Positions 8,577 to 17,400 of a DNA stretch of 58,348 nt are shown piece by piece. The notes under the pieces are model-generated. The model saw only the letters and a list, made by a program, of their open reading frames with translations. It was not told where the DNA came from and did not search any database. Made by a program: the position numbers and the translations under genes. Positions within the stretch are counted from its first letter, which is position 1. Every line of letters starts with the position of its first letter. This DNA comes from [Streptosporangium] indianense (GTDB lineage: Bacteria; Actinomycetota; Actinomycetes; Streptomycetales; Streptomycetaceae): contig NZ_JAKEIO010000038.1 of assembly GCF_021474405.1 (NCBI RefSeq), forward strand, positions 1-58,348, read 5' to 3'.

Positions 8577-8943
8577 TGCGAAGGTGCTGCCGCTGCTCGA
8601 ACCCGACGGCCAGGGCGTCACGCCGTGCTGCCCGCCGCTCACCGAGCGGCCGTTCACCGCGGACGAGGCCGAGACGGCCGCGCGGATGTTCAAGGCGCTG
8701 GGCGACCCGGTGCGGCTGCGACTGTTCTCCGCGGTGGCCTCACACGAGGGCGGCGAGGCGTGCGTGTGCGATATCTCCGACGTCGGCGTTTCCCAGCCGA
8801 CCGTCTCCCACCACCTGAAGAAGCTCAAGGAAGCCGGGCTGCTCACCTCCGAGCGGCGGGGCACCTGGGTGTACTACCGGGTCGAGCCCTCCGTACTGGC
8901 CGCGATGGGCAAGCTGCTGACCATGGCGCCGACCGCGGCCTGA
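8569..8943 (+). CDS. arsR: ArsR/SmtB family arsenic-responsive repressor
   Basis: A 124-residue winged-helix repressor. The metalloid site ACVCDIS (Cys65, Cys67) lies at the start of the recognition region, the classic ELCVCDL-type arsenite sensor, followed by the HTH VSQPTVSHHLKKLKEAGLL and the wing RRGTWVYYRVEP. A further Cys pair (Cys20-Cys21) could add a third ligand. ATG at 8569 is used rather than the in-frame ATG at 8551, which lies inside the operator. It follows the arsO relic and should repress it and the divergent flavoprotein until As(III) or Sb(III) binds. Confidence 0.85.
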   Translation: MSNAKVLPLLEPDGQGVTPCCPPLTERPFTADEAETAARMFKALGDPVRLRLFSAVASHEGGEACVCDISDVGVSQPTVSHHLKKLKEAGLLTSERRGTWVYYRVEPSVLAAMGKLLTMAPTAA

Positions 8944-9037
8944 ATCCAGCTGAAGCGAGGAGAGGCGCAGTCGTGTCCGGCGTGGCGGCTCCGCCGAGCG
9001 AGCGGTCGTTGCGAGGACGCACTCCCCTGCAGACTGG

Positions 9038-9808
9038 TCAGCCCTCCGCTTTCCGACCGGGCGCGAAGACGAGTGCCACCAGCGCCAGGCCGACCGCGCC
9101 GCCGATCAGCTGCATGGCGATGAAGCCCGCCAGAGACCCGGGGGCGATGCCCGCGAAGGTGTCGCTGAAGGTACGGCCGACGGTCACCGCCGGGTTCGCG
9201 AAGGACGTCGACGAGGTGAACCAGTAGGCGGCGCCGATGTAGGAGGCGACGGCCACCGGGGCGAAGCGCAGCTGGTCGGTGCGGGCCAGCCCGAAGATCA
9301 GCAGGACCAGGCCCGCCGTGGCGACGACCTCACCGAGCAGCAGGTGCCCGGCCGAGCGGTCGTGGGTGGACCACTCCACGAGCGGCTTGCCGAACATCGC
9401 GTCCGCCAGGATCGCGCCCGCGATCGCACCCGCAGTCTGCGCGGGGATGTAGACGGCCGCCTCGCGGATCGTCACCCCGGCGCCGCCGCGTCGGCCCGTC
9501 CACCACTCGGCCAGCGTGACGACGGGGTTGAAGTGCGCGCCGGAGACGGGGCCGAGCAGGAGGATCAGCACGCCGAGGCCGAAGACGGTGGCCAGGGAGT
9601 TGGCCAACAGCTGCACCCCGACGTCCTTGGTCAGCTCGGTGGCCTGGATACCGGAGCCGACGACGACGGCGACGAGGGCCGCGGTGCCGACGAGTTCGGC
9701 TGCGGCCCGCGCGGCCAGCGGCCGGCGGGGCGGGGTCGCGCCCGGAGCGGGCTGCGGGGCGGCGTCGGGTATCGACGCTTCCGCGGCGGACTCGTGCGTG
9801 ACGGTCAA
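9038..9808 (-). CDS. MIP/aquaporin-family channel of the arsenic cluster
   Basis: About 256 residues, six predicted membrane helices and the two half-helices that define aquaglyceroporins: HFNPVVTLAEWW (NPV variant of the first NPA) and FANPAVTVGRTF (second NPA with its arginine). Downstream of arsR and divergent from arsC, it parallels AqpS of rhizobial ars operons, where a channel replaces an arsenite pump and lets As(III) made by ArsC leave down its gradient. A TTG start at 9806-9808 is preferred because GAGGAG lies 5 bp upstream; a longer frame reaches 9925 but would overlap the upstream repressor gene. Confidence 0.78.
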   Translation of the reverse strand: MTVTHESAAEASIPDAAPQPAPGATPPRRPLAARAAAELVGTAALVAVVVGSGIQATELTKDVGVQLLANSLATVFGLGVLILLLGPVSGAHFNPVVTLAEWWTGRRGGAGVTIREAAVYIPAQTAGAIAGAILADAMFGKPLVEWSTHDRSAGHLLLGEVVATAGLVLLIFGLARTDQLRFAPVAVASYIGAAYWFTSSTSFANPAVTVGRTFSDTFAGIAPGSLAGFIAMQLIGGAVGLALVALVFAPGRKAEG

Positions 9809-9845
9809 CTGGACTCCTCGGTGCGGTCGCCGGGGCGGCGACAGG

Positions 9846-10154
9846 TCAGGGGCAGGACCGCTTGTTGTCGGCGGCGCTGCGGGCCGACTCGGCCAGCTCG
9901 GCGAACTGTCCGGCAAGCGATGCAATGACGTCCGCGCGCAGCTTGTAGTAGGTGAACCGGCCGCACGGCTCCGTCTCCACGATCCGGGCTTCGCGCAGCA
10001 CTCTCAGATGGTTGGAGAGGTTGGTCTGCCTGGCACCGGTCTCCTCCACGAGGTGGGTGGTGCACAGTGTCTCTTCGGCGAGGAGGGTCACGATCTGCAG
10101 CCTGAGTGGGTCGGCCAGAACCCGGATCAGATCAGTGTCGACTGACGTCAGCAT
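9846..10154 (-). CDS. arsR: ArsR family repressor (second)
   Basis: A 102-residue winged-helix protein: LADPLRLQIVTLLAEE, recognition helix QTNLSNHLRVLREARIV and wing CGRFTYYKL. Its potential metalloid ligands are Cys31 (ETLCTTH) and Cys64 (EPCGR) rather than a CxC, so it resembles ArsR types with relocated cysteine sites or may answer another ligand. It precedes the aquaporin gene (37 bp gap) and is divergent from arsC across a perfect inverted repeat, so it should control both. Confidence 0.82.
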   Translation of the reverse strand: MLTSVDTDLIRVLADPLRLQIVTLLAEETLCTTHLVEETGARQTNLSNHLRVLREARIVETEPCGRFTYYKLRADVIASLAGQFAELAESARSAADNKRSCP

Positions 10155-10168
10155 GCACTGATACTGTC

Positions 10169-10188
10169 ACATCAGCGGTGACTGATGT
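10169..10188. promoter_or_regulatory. Operator between arsR and arsC
   Basis: ACATCAG-cggtga-CTGATGT is a perfect 7-bp inverted repeat 15 bp from the arsR start, with partial copies beside it (CACTGATACTG 10156-10166 and TGACGTCA 10143-10150). This is the expected place for the second ArsR to bind and control arsR-aquaporin and arsC in both directions. Confidence 0.6.
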
Positions 10189-10258
10189 CACCTGGCGCTG
10201 AAGCATTGGCGCCTTTCCCTCCGCCGCCGTGCAGGCGCGAGACCAAGAGAGACCTTCG

Positions 10259-10672
10259 ATGTCCGACAAGCCCTCCGTGCTCTTCGTCTGTGTCCACAAC
10301 GCGGGCCGTTCCCAGATGGCCGCCGCGTGGCTGACCCACCTGGCCGGGGACCGTGTCGAGGTCCGCTCCGCCGGCTCCAACCCGGGCCAGCAGGTCAACC
10401 CGGCCGCCGTCGAAGCCATGGCCGAGGTCGGCATCGACATCTCCGCCGAGGTCCCCAAGATGCTCACCGTGGACGCCGTCAAGGAGTCCGACGTCTGCAT
10501 CACCATGGGCTGCGGCGACACGTGCCCCGTCTTCCCCGGCAAGCGGTACGTCGACTGGCAGTTGGAGGACCCGGCCGGCCAGGGCGTCGAGGCCGTCCGC
10601 CCGATCCGCGACGAGATCAAGATGCTCGTCGAGGGCCTGATCAAGGAGATCGCGCCGGAACCCCGGGCATAG
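10259..10672 (+). CDS. arsC: Arsenate reductase, thioredoxin-linked type
   Basis: A 137-residue low-molecular-weight-phosphatase-fold arsenate reductase. The catalytic P-loop CVHNAGR runs from Cys11 to Arg17 (CX5R), and the redox pair Cys84/Cys88 lies in TMGCGDTCP. This Cys triad is diagnostic of thioredoxin-coupled ArsC, which reduces As(V) to As(III) in the cytosol. ATG at 10259 is used; an upstream in-frame ATG at 10229 adds only unconserved residues. Divergent from arsR-aquaporin. No arsenite efflux pump is visible nearby. Confidence 0.9.
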   Translation: MSDKPSVLFVCVHNAGRSQMAAAWLTHLAGDRVEVRSAGSNPGQQVNPAAVEAMAEVGIDISAEVPKMLTVDAVKESDVCITMGCGDTCPVFPGKRYVDWQLEDPAGQGVEAVRPIRDEIKMLVEGLIKEIAPEPRA

Positions 10673-10699
10673 GCACAACGACCACCGCGGCCGGGGATA

Positions 10700-11101
10700 T
10701 CAGCAGCGCCATCGTCGGAGCCAAGCCCAACGCCGGCCTGGAACGCGGACTCGCCGACCACATCGGGGCCAGCGCATGGCGCGCAGGCCGGGCTGTGGCC
10801 ACCGGTACATGCGGGTGGAGGCGCTATTGTCGCCGCGCAGGTCGATTTCGACCTGATAGTGGACCGTTCCGTCCGCCCAGGCCTGGCGGGCCTGGGCGGT
10901 GGCATCCCGCCACTTGTGACCACACGGCCAGGACTGAAGAATGCCGAACAATTCGCTGACCTGCATTAGCAACATCAACTGGCAATGTGGCCGGCAGTCG
11001 GCGGCACAGATGCATCGGGAGCCCTGGTCGGGATCGAGGGACGTGACCTGTTTCTGACGCGCCGTCACTGGCACCCACCCACCGTCACCAAACCGGCACA
11101 T
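10700..11101 (-). CDS. Small cysteine-rich hypothetical protein
   Basis: A 133-codon frame that I do not recognise. Its first ~95 residues look protein-like (SRCICAADCRPHCQLMLLMQ, GTVHYQVEIDLRG) and carry two Cys clusters that could bind metal. The last ~35 residues are Arg/Trp-rich and look like unselected sequence, suggesting a damaged 3' end. No good ribosome site is seen. It is the only candidate in the ~450 bp between arsC and the sortase gene. Confidence 0.3.
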   Translation of the reverse strand: MCRFGDGGWVPVTARQKQVTSLDPDQGSRCICAADCRPHCQLMLLMQVSELFGILQSWPCGHKWRDATAQARQAWADGTVHYQVEIDLRGDNSASTRMYRWPQPGLRAMRWPRCGRRVRVPGRRWAWLRRWRC

Positions 11102-11124
11102 CGCACCGTCGGCCTCTCAGGGTG

Positions 11125-11805
11125 TTATTCCACCGCGGTGAGCGTCGCGTAGACCACGACGTTGCCCTGGTATCCGGTGTGCTCGGCGTAACCGCCCCCA
11201 CAGGTGATCACCCGCAGCTCGGCCCGCTCGGAGTCGCCGTAGACCTTCTCGCTCGGGAAGCTGTCCTTGGCGTAGACCTCCACGGCGTCGACGGTGAAGA
11301 CGGCCGTGCGCCGGTCCTCCCGGTCGATCTCGATCGTGTTGCCCTTGGCCAGGGCGCCGAGGCCGTAGAAGACGCCGGGCCTGCCGGTCCGCAGGTCCAC
11401 GTGCCCCGCGGTGATCGCCGTGCCGACGGAGCCGGGCGTCGTACCCCCGCCGTACCAGCCGGCGAGGTCGGGCTCGTCGGCGGGCGGGGGGCGCAGCGCC
11501 CCCGCCGGGTCCAGGCTCAGCCTCGTCAGGGGGGCGTCGACCTCGATGGCGGGAATCCGGATCCGCAGCGGTTCGGAGGGTGGCAGCGGCTGCACGGCGG
11601 AGTCGGCCGCGGCGGTGCGGCCGGCTGCCGGGGCCGCAGGGGCCGCAGGGGCGGAGAAGGCCTGGCCCGCCGAGGGCTGCGGCGGCTGTCCGTCGTGCAG
11701 CGCGCCGGTCATCAGCACCGTACCCGCCACCAGGGTCCAGATCAGAAGCCTGACCGACGGGATGCACGGGGGCGGGGAAGCGCTGTCGTCGTGCCTGGAT
11801 GTCAT
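11125..11805 (-). CDS. Class F sortase
   Basis: A 226-residue secreted transpeptidase: N-terminal anchor VRLLIWTLVAGTVLMTGAL, a Pro/Ala-rich linker, then the sortase barrel. Catalytic His is in ITAGHVD and Cys in RVITCGG. Class F sortases of actinobacteria act outside the membrane, probably attaching secreted proteins to the wall. The last 24 residues after the catalytic Cys contain no Arg, where most sortases have their third catalytic residue, so activity is open. ATG at 11803-11805 gives a normal signal anchor; the frame is open further upstream without conserved content. It lies just downstream of a secreted protein gene on the same strand. Confidence 0.8.
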   Translation of the reverse strand: MTSRHDDSASPPPCIPSVRLLIWTLVAGTVLMTGALHDGQPPQPSAGQAFSAPAAPAAPAAGRTAAADSAVQPLPPSEPLRIRIPAIEVDAPLTRLSLDPAGALRPPPADEPDLAGWYGGGTTPGSVGTAITAGHVDLRTGRPGVFYGLGALAKGNTIEIDREDRRTAVFTVDAVEVYAKDSFPSEKVYGDSERAELRVITCGGGYAEHTGYQGNVVVYATLTAVE

Positions 11806-11906
11806 CGCGGTGGTGCCTCTTGCGTGCCGTGAGGTGGGTGTCCCCGCCTCGCGGTCTCCGGGGCGCAGGGCGCTCGGGGGGGCCGTGAGGCGGGGAGAGA
11901 GGGCGG

Positions 11907-12398
11907 TCAGGTGCGGTTCGCACTCGAACGGTGACGCACCCTCACCGTCCACCCGGCGGCAGCCGCGGCGACCAGTGCTCCGCCCAGGGCGAGCTGCGGG
12001 GCCGAGTCCCGGGGGCTTCCGAATCCGGCCTCGACGGCCCCGTCGGGCCGGTGCTTCCCGAGCTCGTACGACTCCGTGATCTTGGTGCGCGGTGGGCACT
12101 TGACGGTGATGGTGTCGGTGTCTGGCAAGGTCCCCTCCGGCAACGTGAACTCGCCGGTCAGCACACCCTTGCTCTCGCCTTCGAAGAGGTGGAACTTCCC
12201 CGCCACCTCGGACTCGCCCTTGCCGTAGGTCACACCGTCGCCGCAGGCCCCGGTGGAGACCGTGACCTTGGATCCGGGCGAGGCGCCCCACGACCTGATG
12301 TCGAGACCGGAGCCGTCCGCGGCGGCGGCGACCGGAATCTGCAAGGCCAGGGCACCGACCACCAAGCCGATACCGATGCCAATACGTGTGTTGCCCAA
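11907..12398 (-). CDS. Secreted hypothetical protein with C-terminal membrane anchor, sortase partner
   Basis: 163 residues: signal peptide (IGLVVGALALQIPVAAAADG), an Ig-like extracellular domain with two cysteines (TGACGDGV, ITVKCPP), then a C-terminal hydrophobic stretch LALGGALVAAAAAGWTV and the basic end RVRHRSS. Such proteins commonly precede class F sortases in Streptomyces, as here. There is no canonical LPXTG motif, so anchoring by the neighbour is inferred. The start is TTG at 12396-12398, with AGGAGG 6 bp upstream. Confidence 0.72.
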   Translation of the reverse strand: MGNTRIGIGIGLVVGALALQIPVAAAADGSGLDIRSWGASPGSKVTVSTGACGDGVTYGKGESEVAGKFHLFEGESKGVLTGEFTLPEGTLPDTDTITVKCPPRTKITESYELGKHRPDGAVEAGFGSPRDSAPQLALGGALVAAAAAGWTVRVRHRSSANRT

Positions 12399-12859
12399 AG
12401 CAATCCTCCTGTGAAAGAGCGTCCGGCCGGCCTGTACGGCGTCTCGTTGTACGTCACTGATGAGGCAACCGACGGTCCGTCACCTCCGCAACATGACGGA
12501 TGGCATCTGCGTCGCCCGGGCAGCGGTACCGATCACCCGCACGCGATCATTTGTGCAGGTCGCGGAAGTCGCCGCCGCCGCAGCGGAGAGATCGTCAAGG
12601 GTCGGCGAACAGGCTAACGAAGTCCCACCGACGGCCGGGGCCGTGTGCCGGACGGTGACCGGCGGGGCCGTGCCGAGCGGGTCCCGCGGTGAGGCCCGCT
12701 CGGCCGGATCGGGAGCGTCACAGACTGAGCGCGTCCTCCGCGTTGTCCGCCCGACCGCGTCCAGCAACTCACCACACCCGTGTTGACCCCGCGCAGACGA
12801 AAAACCCGGCAGGGACGAAGGTTCCAGGCCGCCCGCCCCACCGGAGTCACAAGCAGCAC
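12399..12859. other. 461-bp non-coding stretch
   Basis: Upstream region of the secreted protein. No frame on either strand has a start, ribosome site and protein-like content together. The first ~150 bp is comparatively AT-rich and probably holds the promoter of the secreted protein and sortase pair. Confidence 0.4.
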
Positions 12860-13543
12860 TCAGGAGGAAGCGCCACCATGAACGGGACCAACCGCCCCGC
12901 CGCGCGGGGACCCGGCCGCCTCGGGCACATCTGCGTATGGAACCGCTGCCGTCGCAGCGCCCTGATCTCCAGCGCCCTGCACGCGCCGCCTACGGCAGCG
13001 GAGCCGGCGCCGTCGGCCTGATGTTCGGTGGCTGCGCCAGCTGGTCTGATCTCCCCACCGGCCTGGGCTGCAGGTGGTCGGGCGCTGGGGGGGGCTCGCA
13101 GCAGTTCGGGGCTCACCGGCCTGCGCGCGGTTGAGCACCGGGCCCGGGCGGGCCTGCGGGCCGCGGGTGGCAGTGGGCCAGGTCTGCAGCAGCGCGGCGA
13201 TCTCCCCGGCGGTGCAGGCGGGATCGAGGAGCAGGGCCTTGAGGGCGACGGCGTCCTCAAGGCCGGGCTTGACGGATATCCCGGCTGCTTCGAGGTACAT
13301 GTCGCCGGACGCCGCGGCGACGGCCATGTTGGCGCGCTCCAGCCAGCGGCACCGGCCCAGCGTGTGCACCAGGGCGGCGGCCTTGGCATAAGGGCCGTCG
13401 TAGACGGGGTGCTCAAACAGCTCGGCCCGGTGGCGGGCGACCGCCGAGACCGGGACACCGTAGTCATCGGGAGCCGGATCGTCCGCCCCGGCAGCCTCGG
13501 TAACCTGCAGGATCCACGGAACGTCGATGCGCGGGTCCATCAA
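12860..13543 (-). CDS. Fic/Doc-like toxin component, with aberrant C-terminal extension
   Basis: Residues 1-~128 match the short Streptomyces Fic-family toxin type: DVPWILQVTEAAG, VSAVARHRAELFEHPVYDG, KAAALVHTLGRCRWLERANM, AVAAASGDMYLEAAG, ending LLQTWPT where relatives stop. The classic HPFxxGNGR motif of AMP-transferring Fic proteins is not present, as in other members of this short Doc-like group. The remaining ~100 residues are Arg/Pro-rich, unlike the family, and probably arise from loss of the native stop by a rearrangement near 13150. It overlaps the antitoxin stop by 4 bp, so the pair is translationally coupled. Confidence 0.65.
   Translation of the reverse strand: MMDPRIDVPWILQVTEAAGADDPAPDDYGVPVSAVARHRAELFEHPVYDGPYAKAAALVHTLGRCRWLERANMAVAAASGDMYLEAAGISVKPGLEDAVALKALLLDPACTAGEIAALLQTWPTATRGPQARPGPVLNRAQAGEPRTAASPPQRPTTCSPGRWGDQTSWRSHRTSGRRRRLRCRRRRVQGAGDQGAATAAVPYADVPEAAGSPRGGAVGPVHGGASS
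12878..13021 (+). CDS. Short open frame behind a strong ribosome site (doubtful)
   Basis: ATG at 12878 follows AGGAGG by 10 bp and opens 47 codons (MNGTNRPAARGPGRLG...). The frame runs antisense to the aberrant tail of the toxin gene. It could be the 5' end of a gene whose remainder was lost in the rearrangement that extended the toxin. No similarity is recognised. Confidence 0.2.
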   Translation: MNGTNRPAARGPGRLGHICVWNRCRRSALISSALHAPPTAAEPAPSA

Positions 13544-13779
13544 GCCGCGCGCGCTCGCCGGTGTGCCTGCTGGGCCTCTTCGGCCTCATCGAAGACCGCC
13601 TGGTGGTCGGCCAGGAAACGGGCGGCCGCCCCAACCGCTCGGGCACGCAGCCCGCTGGCATCGTCCTGCACCAGCCGCGCGAGGTAGTCCCCGATACTCA
13701 GCCCCAGGTCGGCGGCGCGCTTCTTTGCCAGTTCCGCGACGTCTTCGTCCACGCGGGCGCCCAGTTGCGTCTTAGCCAT
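13540..13779 (-). CDS. Antitoxin, ribbon-helix-helix type
   Basis: A 79-residue protein starting MAKTQLGARVDEDVAELAKK, followed by AADLGLSIGDYLARLVQDD, the shape of a small ribbon-helix-helix DNA-binding antitoxin, then a helical Ala/Arg-rich tail that would wrap the toxin. Its stop overlaps the start of the Fic-like toxin, the usual antitoxin-first order. Overlapping palindromes around its start codon suggest autorepression by the toxin-antitoxin complex. Confidence 0.7.
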   Translation of the reverse strand: MAKTQLGARVDEDVAELAKKRAADLGLSIGDYLARLVQDDASGLRARAVGAAARFLADHQAVFDEAEEAQQAHRRARAA

Positions 13780-13803
13780 ACCAGCATGGTAACAGCTGTT
13801 ACC
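13779..13803. promoter_or_regulatory. Toxin-antitoxin operator
   Basis: Two overlapping palindromes. GGTAACAGCTGTTACC (13788-13803) is a perfect 16-bp palindrome. TACCA-gca-TGGTA (13779-13791) is a perfect inverted repeat that touches the antitoxin start codon. This is where a ribbon-helix-helix antitoxin would bind to repress its own operon. Confidence 0.65.
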
Positions 13804-13886
13804 GCCAGTCGCCGTCGACCACCTCAGAAGCCGCTCCATGCCTGCATTCCTTGATCGCGTACCACCCGGGCGCTGCCACGGGGGTC

Positions 13887-14423
13887 TCACAGCTCGTGAG
13901 GGTCGCGTTTATTTCCCTGGGTGCGCAGCATGATCACCGTGCGGGGTCCGGGGTCGCTGGCGGAGCCGGGGACCGTACGGATGTGCACGCACGCGGGCAC
14001 TGCGGCCAGGCCGTCGGGCTTGTCGGTGAGGTCGAGTACGACGAGGAAGTTCACGGGTGGGTCGTTGACCTGGTAGGCGGTGCCCGGCGCGCGACGGTGG
14101 CCCCGCTGCGCGAGCAGGGGCCGCACCTCGCCGATGGCACGCGTGATGGTGGAACGGTTCACACCGAACCAGCAGGCCAGCACGTCATGAGCAGTGCCAT
14201 GGCGCAGATTCACCAGCGTGGCCAGCAGCCGGTCGACGAAGACGAACTTGTGCTTGGCCCCGGCTCCCACAGCCCGCTGCCGCGTCCGGGCCGTGAGCCG
14301 AGTCTGATGCTGCTCGTGCCACAACGGCCCAACCTCAGCGACAAGTTCAGCGATCACATCCGGCGACAGCCCAGTGACCCGGTACTTCGCCACGATCAAG
14401 TCACGCGCCCCAGCCCCCACCAT
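13887..14423 (-). pseudogene. IS5-family transposase, C-terminal catalytic part missing
   Basis: The first ~110 residues match the helical N-terminal part of Streptomyces IS5-type transposases: SPDVIAELVAEVGPLWHEQH, VFVDRLLATLVNLRHG, HDVLACWFGVNRSTITRAIG, EVRPLLAQRG. After that the sequence switches to unrelated residues (NFLVVLDLTDKPDGLAAV) with no DDE core, so this is a truncated copy joined to foreign sequence. It lies 57 bp beyond the 3' end of the trypsin-NACHT gene, mirroring the intact IS5-type element at the other end of the window. Confidence 0.65.
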
Positions 14424-14479
14424 GCACAGTTCAACGAGCCACCTGAGCGACGAGCCACGGCCAACCGTGCACGAGGTCG

Positions 14480-17400
14480 TTAGTAGCGCTGGTATGACGC
14501 TATGAAAGCCTCTTGCTGGGCTGCACTGTCGAGCTTCGGGTCGTCGGCCAGGAGCTTCAAGAGCTCGACGCCACGCCAGCCACCGACTTCGACTTCGGCC
14601 AGTGCTGTAGCCGCCTCAACGCGATTGAAGTCGTCACGGTGCGGGTCCTGAGCGAAGCGGGCCAGGAGGTCGGCGCCACGCTGATCGCCGACCTCGGCCA
14701 GCGCTCGGGCGGCCGTCACCTGCTGCCCGTCGTCACGGTCCGCGTCTTGGGCGAGCAGGGCCAAGACATCGACTCCACGAAGGTCACCGAGCTCCCCCAA
14801 CGCCCTGGCCGATTGAACACGGAGCTCGACGTCACAATCCGCGTCTTGGGCGAGCAGGGCCAAGACATCGACTCCACGAAGGTCACCGAGCTCCCCCAAC
14901 GCCCTGGCCGATTGAACACGGAGCTCGACGTCACAATCCGCGTCTTGGGCGAGCAGGGCCAAGACATCGACTCCACGAAGGTCACCGAGCTCCCCCAACG
15001 CCCTGGCCGATTGAACACGGAGCTCGACGTCACAATCCGCGTCTTGGGCGAGCAGGGCCAAGACATCGACTCCACGAAGGTCACCGAGCTCCCCCAACGC
15101 CCTGGCCGATTGAACACGGAAACTGCTGTCGCCGTTGGCATCCTCAGCGCAGAGAGCCAGAAGCCCGATGCCACGCGGGTCTCCGAGTTCGGCCAGCTTC
15201 CTGGCCGCTGTCACACGGTGCCAGGCGAATTGATTCGTGTCCTGGATGATGCGGGCCAGGGCGTCCGGCCCGCGCCGGTCACCGACCTCGGCCAGCTTCT
15301 CGGCGACGGAAACGCGGGACATGCAGTCGCGCCGTGTGTTTTCGGCAAGTGAGGCCAAGAGATCGGCACCACGCCGGTCACCGAGGTCGATCAGCATCTG
15401 TGCACAGGAGACTTCGTTCCAACGGGCCAGTTCCGAATGCGAGAGCGTGTCGGCTGCAGCTTGGGTGATGGACGGCGGCAGATACGTTCCAAGCCGTGCC
15501 TGCCCGGCGATGAACCTGCAGCCGACCATCCCTCCTTGCGTGGCTAAGCGTGTCAGGAAGCGTTCCAAATAGGGGCGCGCGTCGTCGGCCTCGGTTTGGC
15601 CGATGTCGAGGAGGAAGCCCAAATATGAATCAGAGTCATGCGAAGGTGGCTTCCAGTTTCTGCGCCGCTCCCGGATGCGCGTCCACAGGTCCGAGACGAC
15701 GCCTGTGTGTGTGGGCACGGCGGGGAGGCTGAGTTCCTTGTACGTCCGAGCGCGACTTTGTACGTCATGGGTGTCATGCCAGGCAGCGAGATATTCCACG
15801 AGGGTCTGATGCAGGAAGACTGCTTGGCCCGCGTGCATAGCCACGAGGCCGCTGCTGCGCACACTCTCTTCCAGGAACGCACTCCAGATGCCATGGGGAA
15901 CTGCTTGCGGGCGTGCGGCGTCCTGCTGAACGGCCAGGAAATCGAGCGCTGATATGGTGCTGCCGCGGTGCTGAGCGGCAGCCCAGCCGGCGATCAGGCT
16001 CTGCAGGTGTTTGAGCGTGTGCTCGGCTGCTGCGAGAGCTTCTTCTCCGTACTCCTGCAGGGCGGCCCGGGTCTGGGCGCGAAGGCCTGCGTCGCGCCGA
16101 CGTTTGTCCAGCAGCTCCACGAATTTCTGATAGATGTGCCCTCGAGCAGCCGGCAGGGGCTGCGCGGGAAGAGCGCTATACAGCTGGCACAACATGGTGG
16201 CCATCAGCGGAATTCGGGCAAGGTGATCAAGGCGCCGCCGCTTCACAGCTCCTATGAAGTGCTGTGCGGTGTCCCAGGGGTCAGGGAGATTCTGGGCGGT
16301 GAACCAATGCCCGGCAAACTGGCCAAGGCCGCGGGCGGTGAAGGGCATCAGGTCGTAGCATTGAACCGGCCATCCCTCAAGTGACTGTTCGGGCAGCTCT
16401 TCAGCGGGCAGGGGTCGCGTGGTCGCGATCACAACGTAGGGCGAGTCGGGCCAAATGGACGCATTCACCAGTTTGGTAATCACGCCATTCCGCGTTTCGG
16501 CATCGGTGATCTCGTCCAGGCCGTCGACCATCACCAGCCAACGCACGTTGCGCAGTGGAGCGTCCTTGAAGAACTGCGGTGGCCAGTCCTCAGCCGTGCC
16601 CGCTGGGCTTAGGCTCCTCTTCACGCTCTCCGCAAGTGCCTCATGCCACGGGCGGGGCGAGACCAGGTCTGCGGCCGGCATCAGCACCGGGATCAACCCA
16701 CAGGGGTCGTCCGCACGCCATCGCTCGGCCAGCGCAATCAGTCCAGTGCGTAGAAGGGTGGACTTGCCGCCTCCTGGGCCGGCGATCACAACCGCTCCTT
16801 CGTTCCGCTGCAGAATCTCCTGTGCCGTCAGCTCTGCCACAACCCCTGGATCTGCAGTCGGGCGCTCAGAATCTGCTGTCTGGCGCTCAGAAGTAGTACT
16901 GCTCTGCGTGGGAACTCGGGTCGGCCGGACTTGTTGGCGAAGGTGCACAGTAGTCAGCGGCGGAAGGGCAGGGGCTGGTGCTACCCCAGGGTAGGGGTGC
17001 TTCCGGGCTACGAGGATCGCCGCTTTCAGGTAGGCGCGCAGCCGCGGCCCTGGATAGGGCCACCCGCCGATGCGGATCTGCTCGTCATCGAGTTCCTGAA
17101 GCCACTGTGTGTTCCGGCCAGGGTCGATCCGGGCACAGCCGGCCTGCTCAAGGCCGGCGAGGATGTCTGCAGCGGCAACCATATGAGCGCTGCCCTCCTT
17201 ACCGGCGGAGAACAGCATTCCACACACAGCGCCGGTGCGGTGGCTGAGTACTGCGCTGCCGCTGTACCCGCCGCCTACCGGAGTTCCGAATACCCGCCCC
17301 GGCTGCCACTCCTCACCCAGTGGGCGGCCGTTGGCGTCGACAGCGCGCAGCCGGGAGATGCCCTGTGCGGTGAACAGCGCCGACTGCCCGGCCCGGTAAG

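Noticed and set aside
14513..15352. Plus-strand repetitive open frame across the HEAT units
   Set aside because: It repeats only because the DNA does; it is the antisense of the HEAT array and has no independent start or family.
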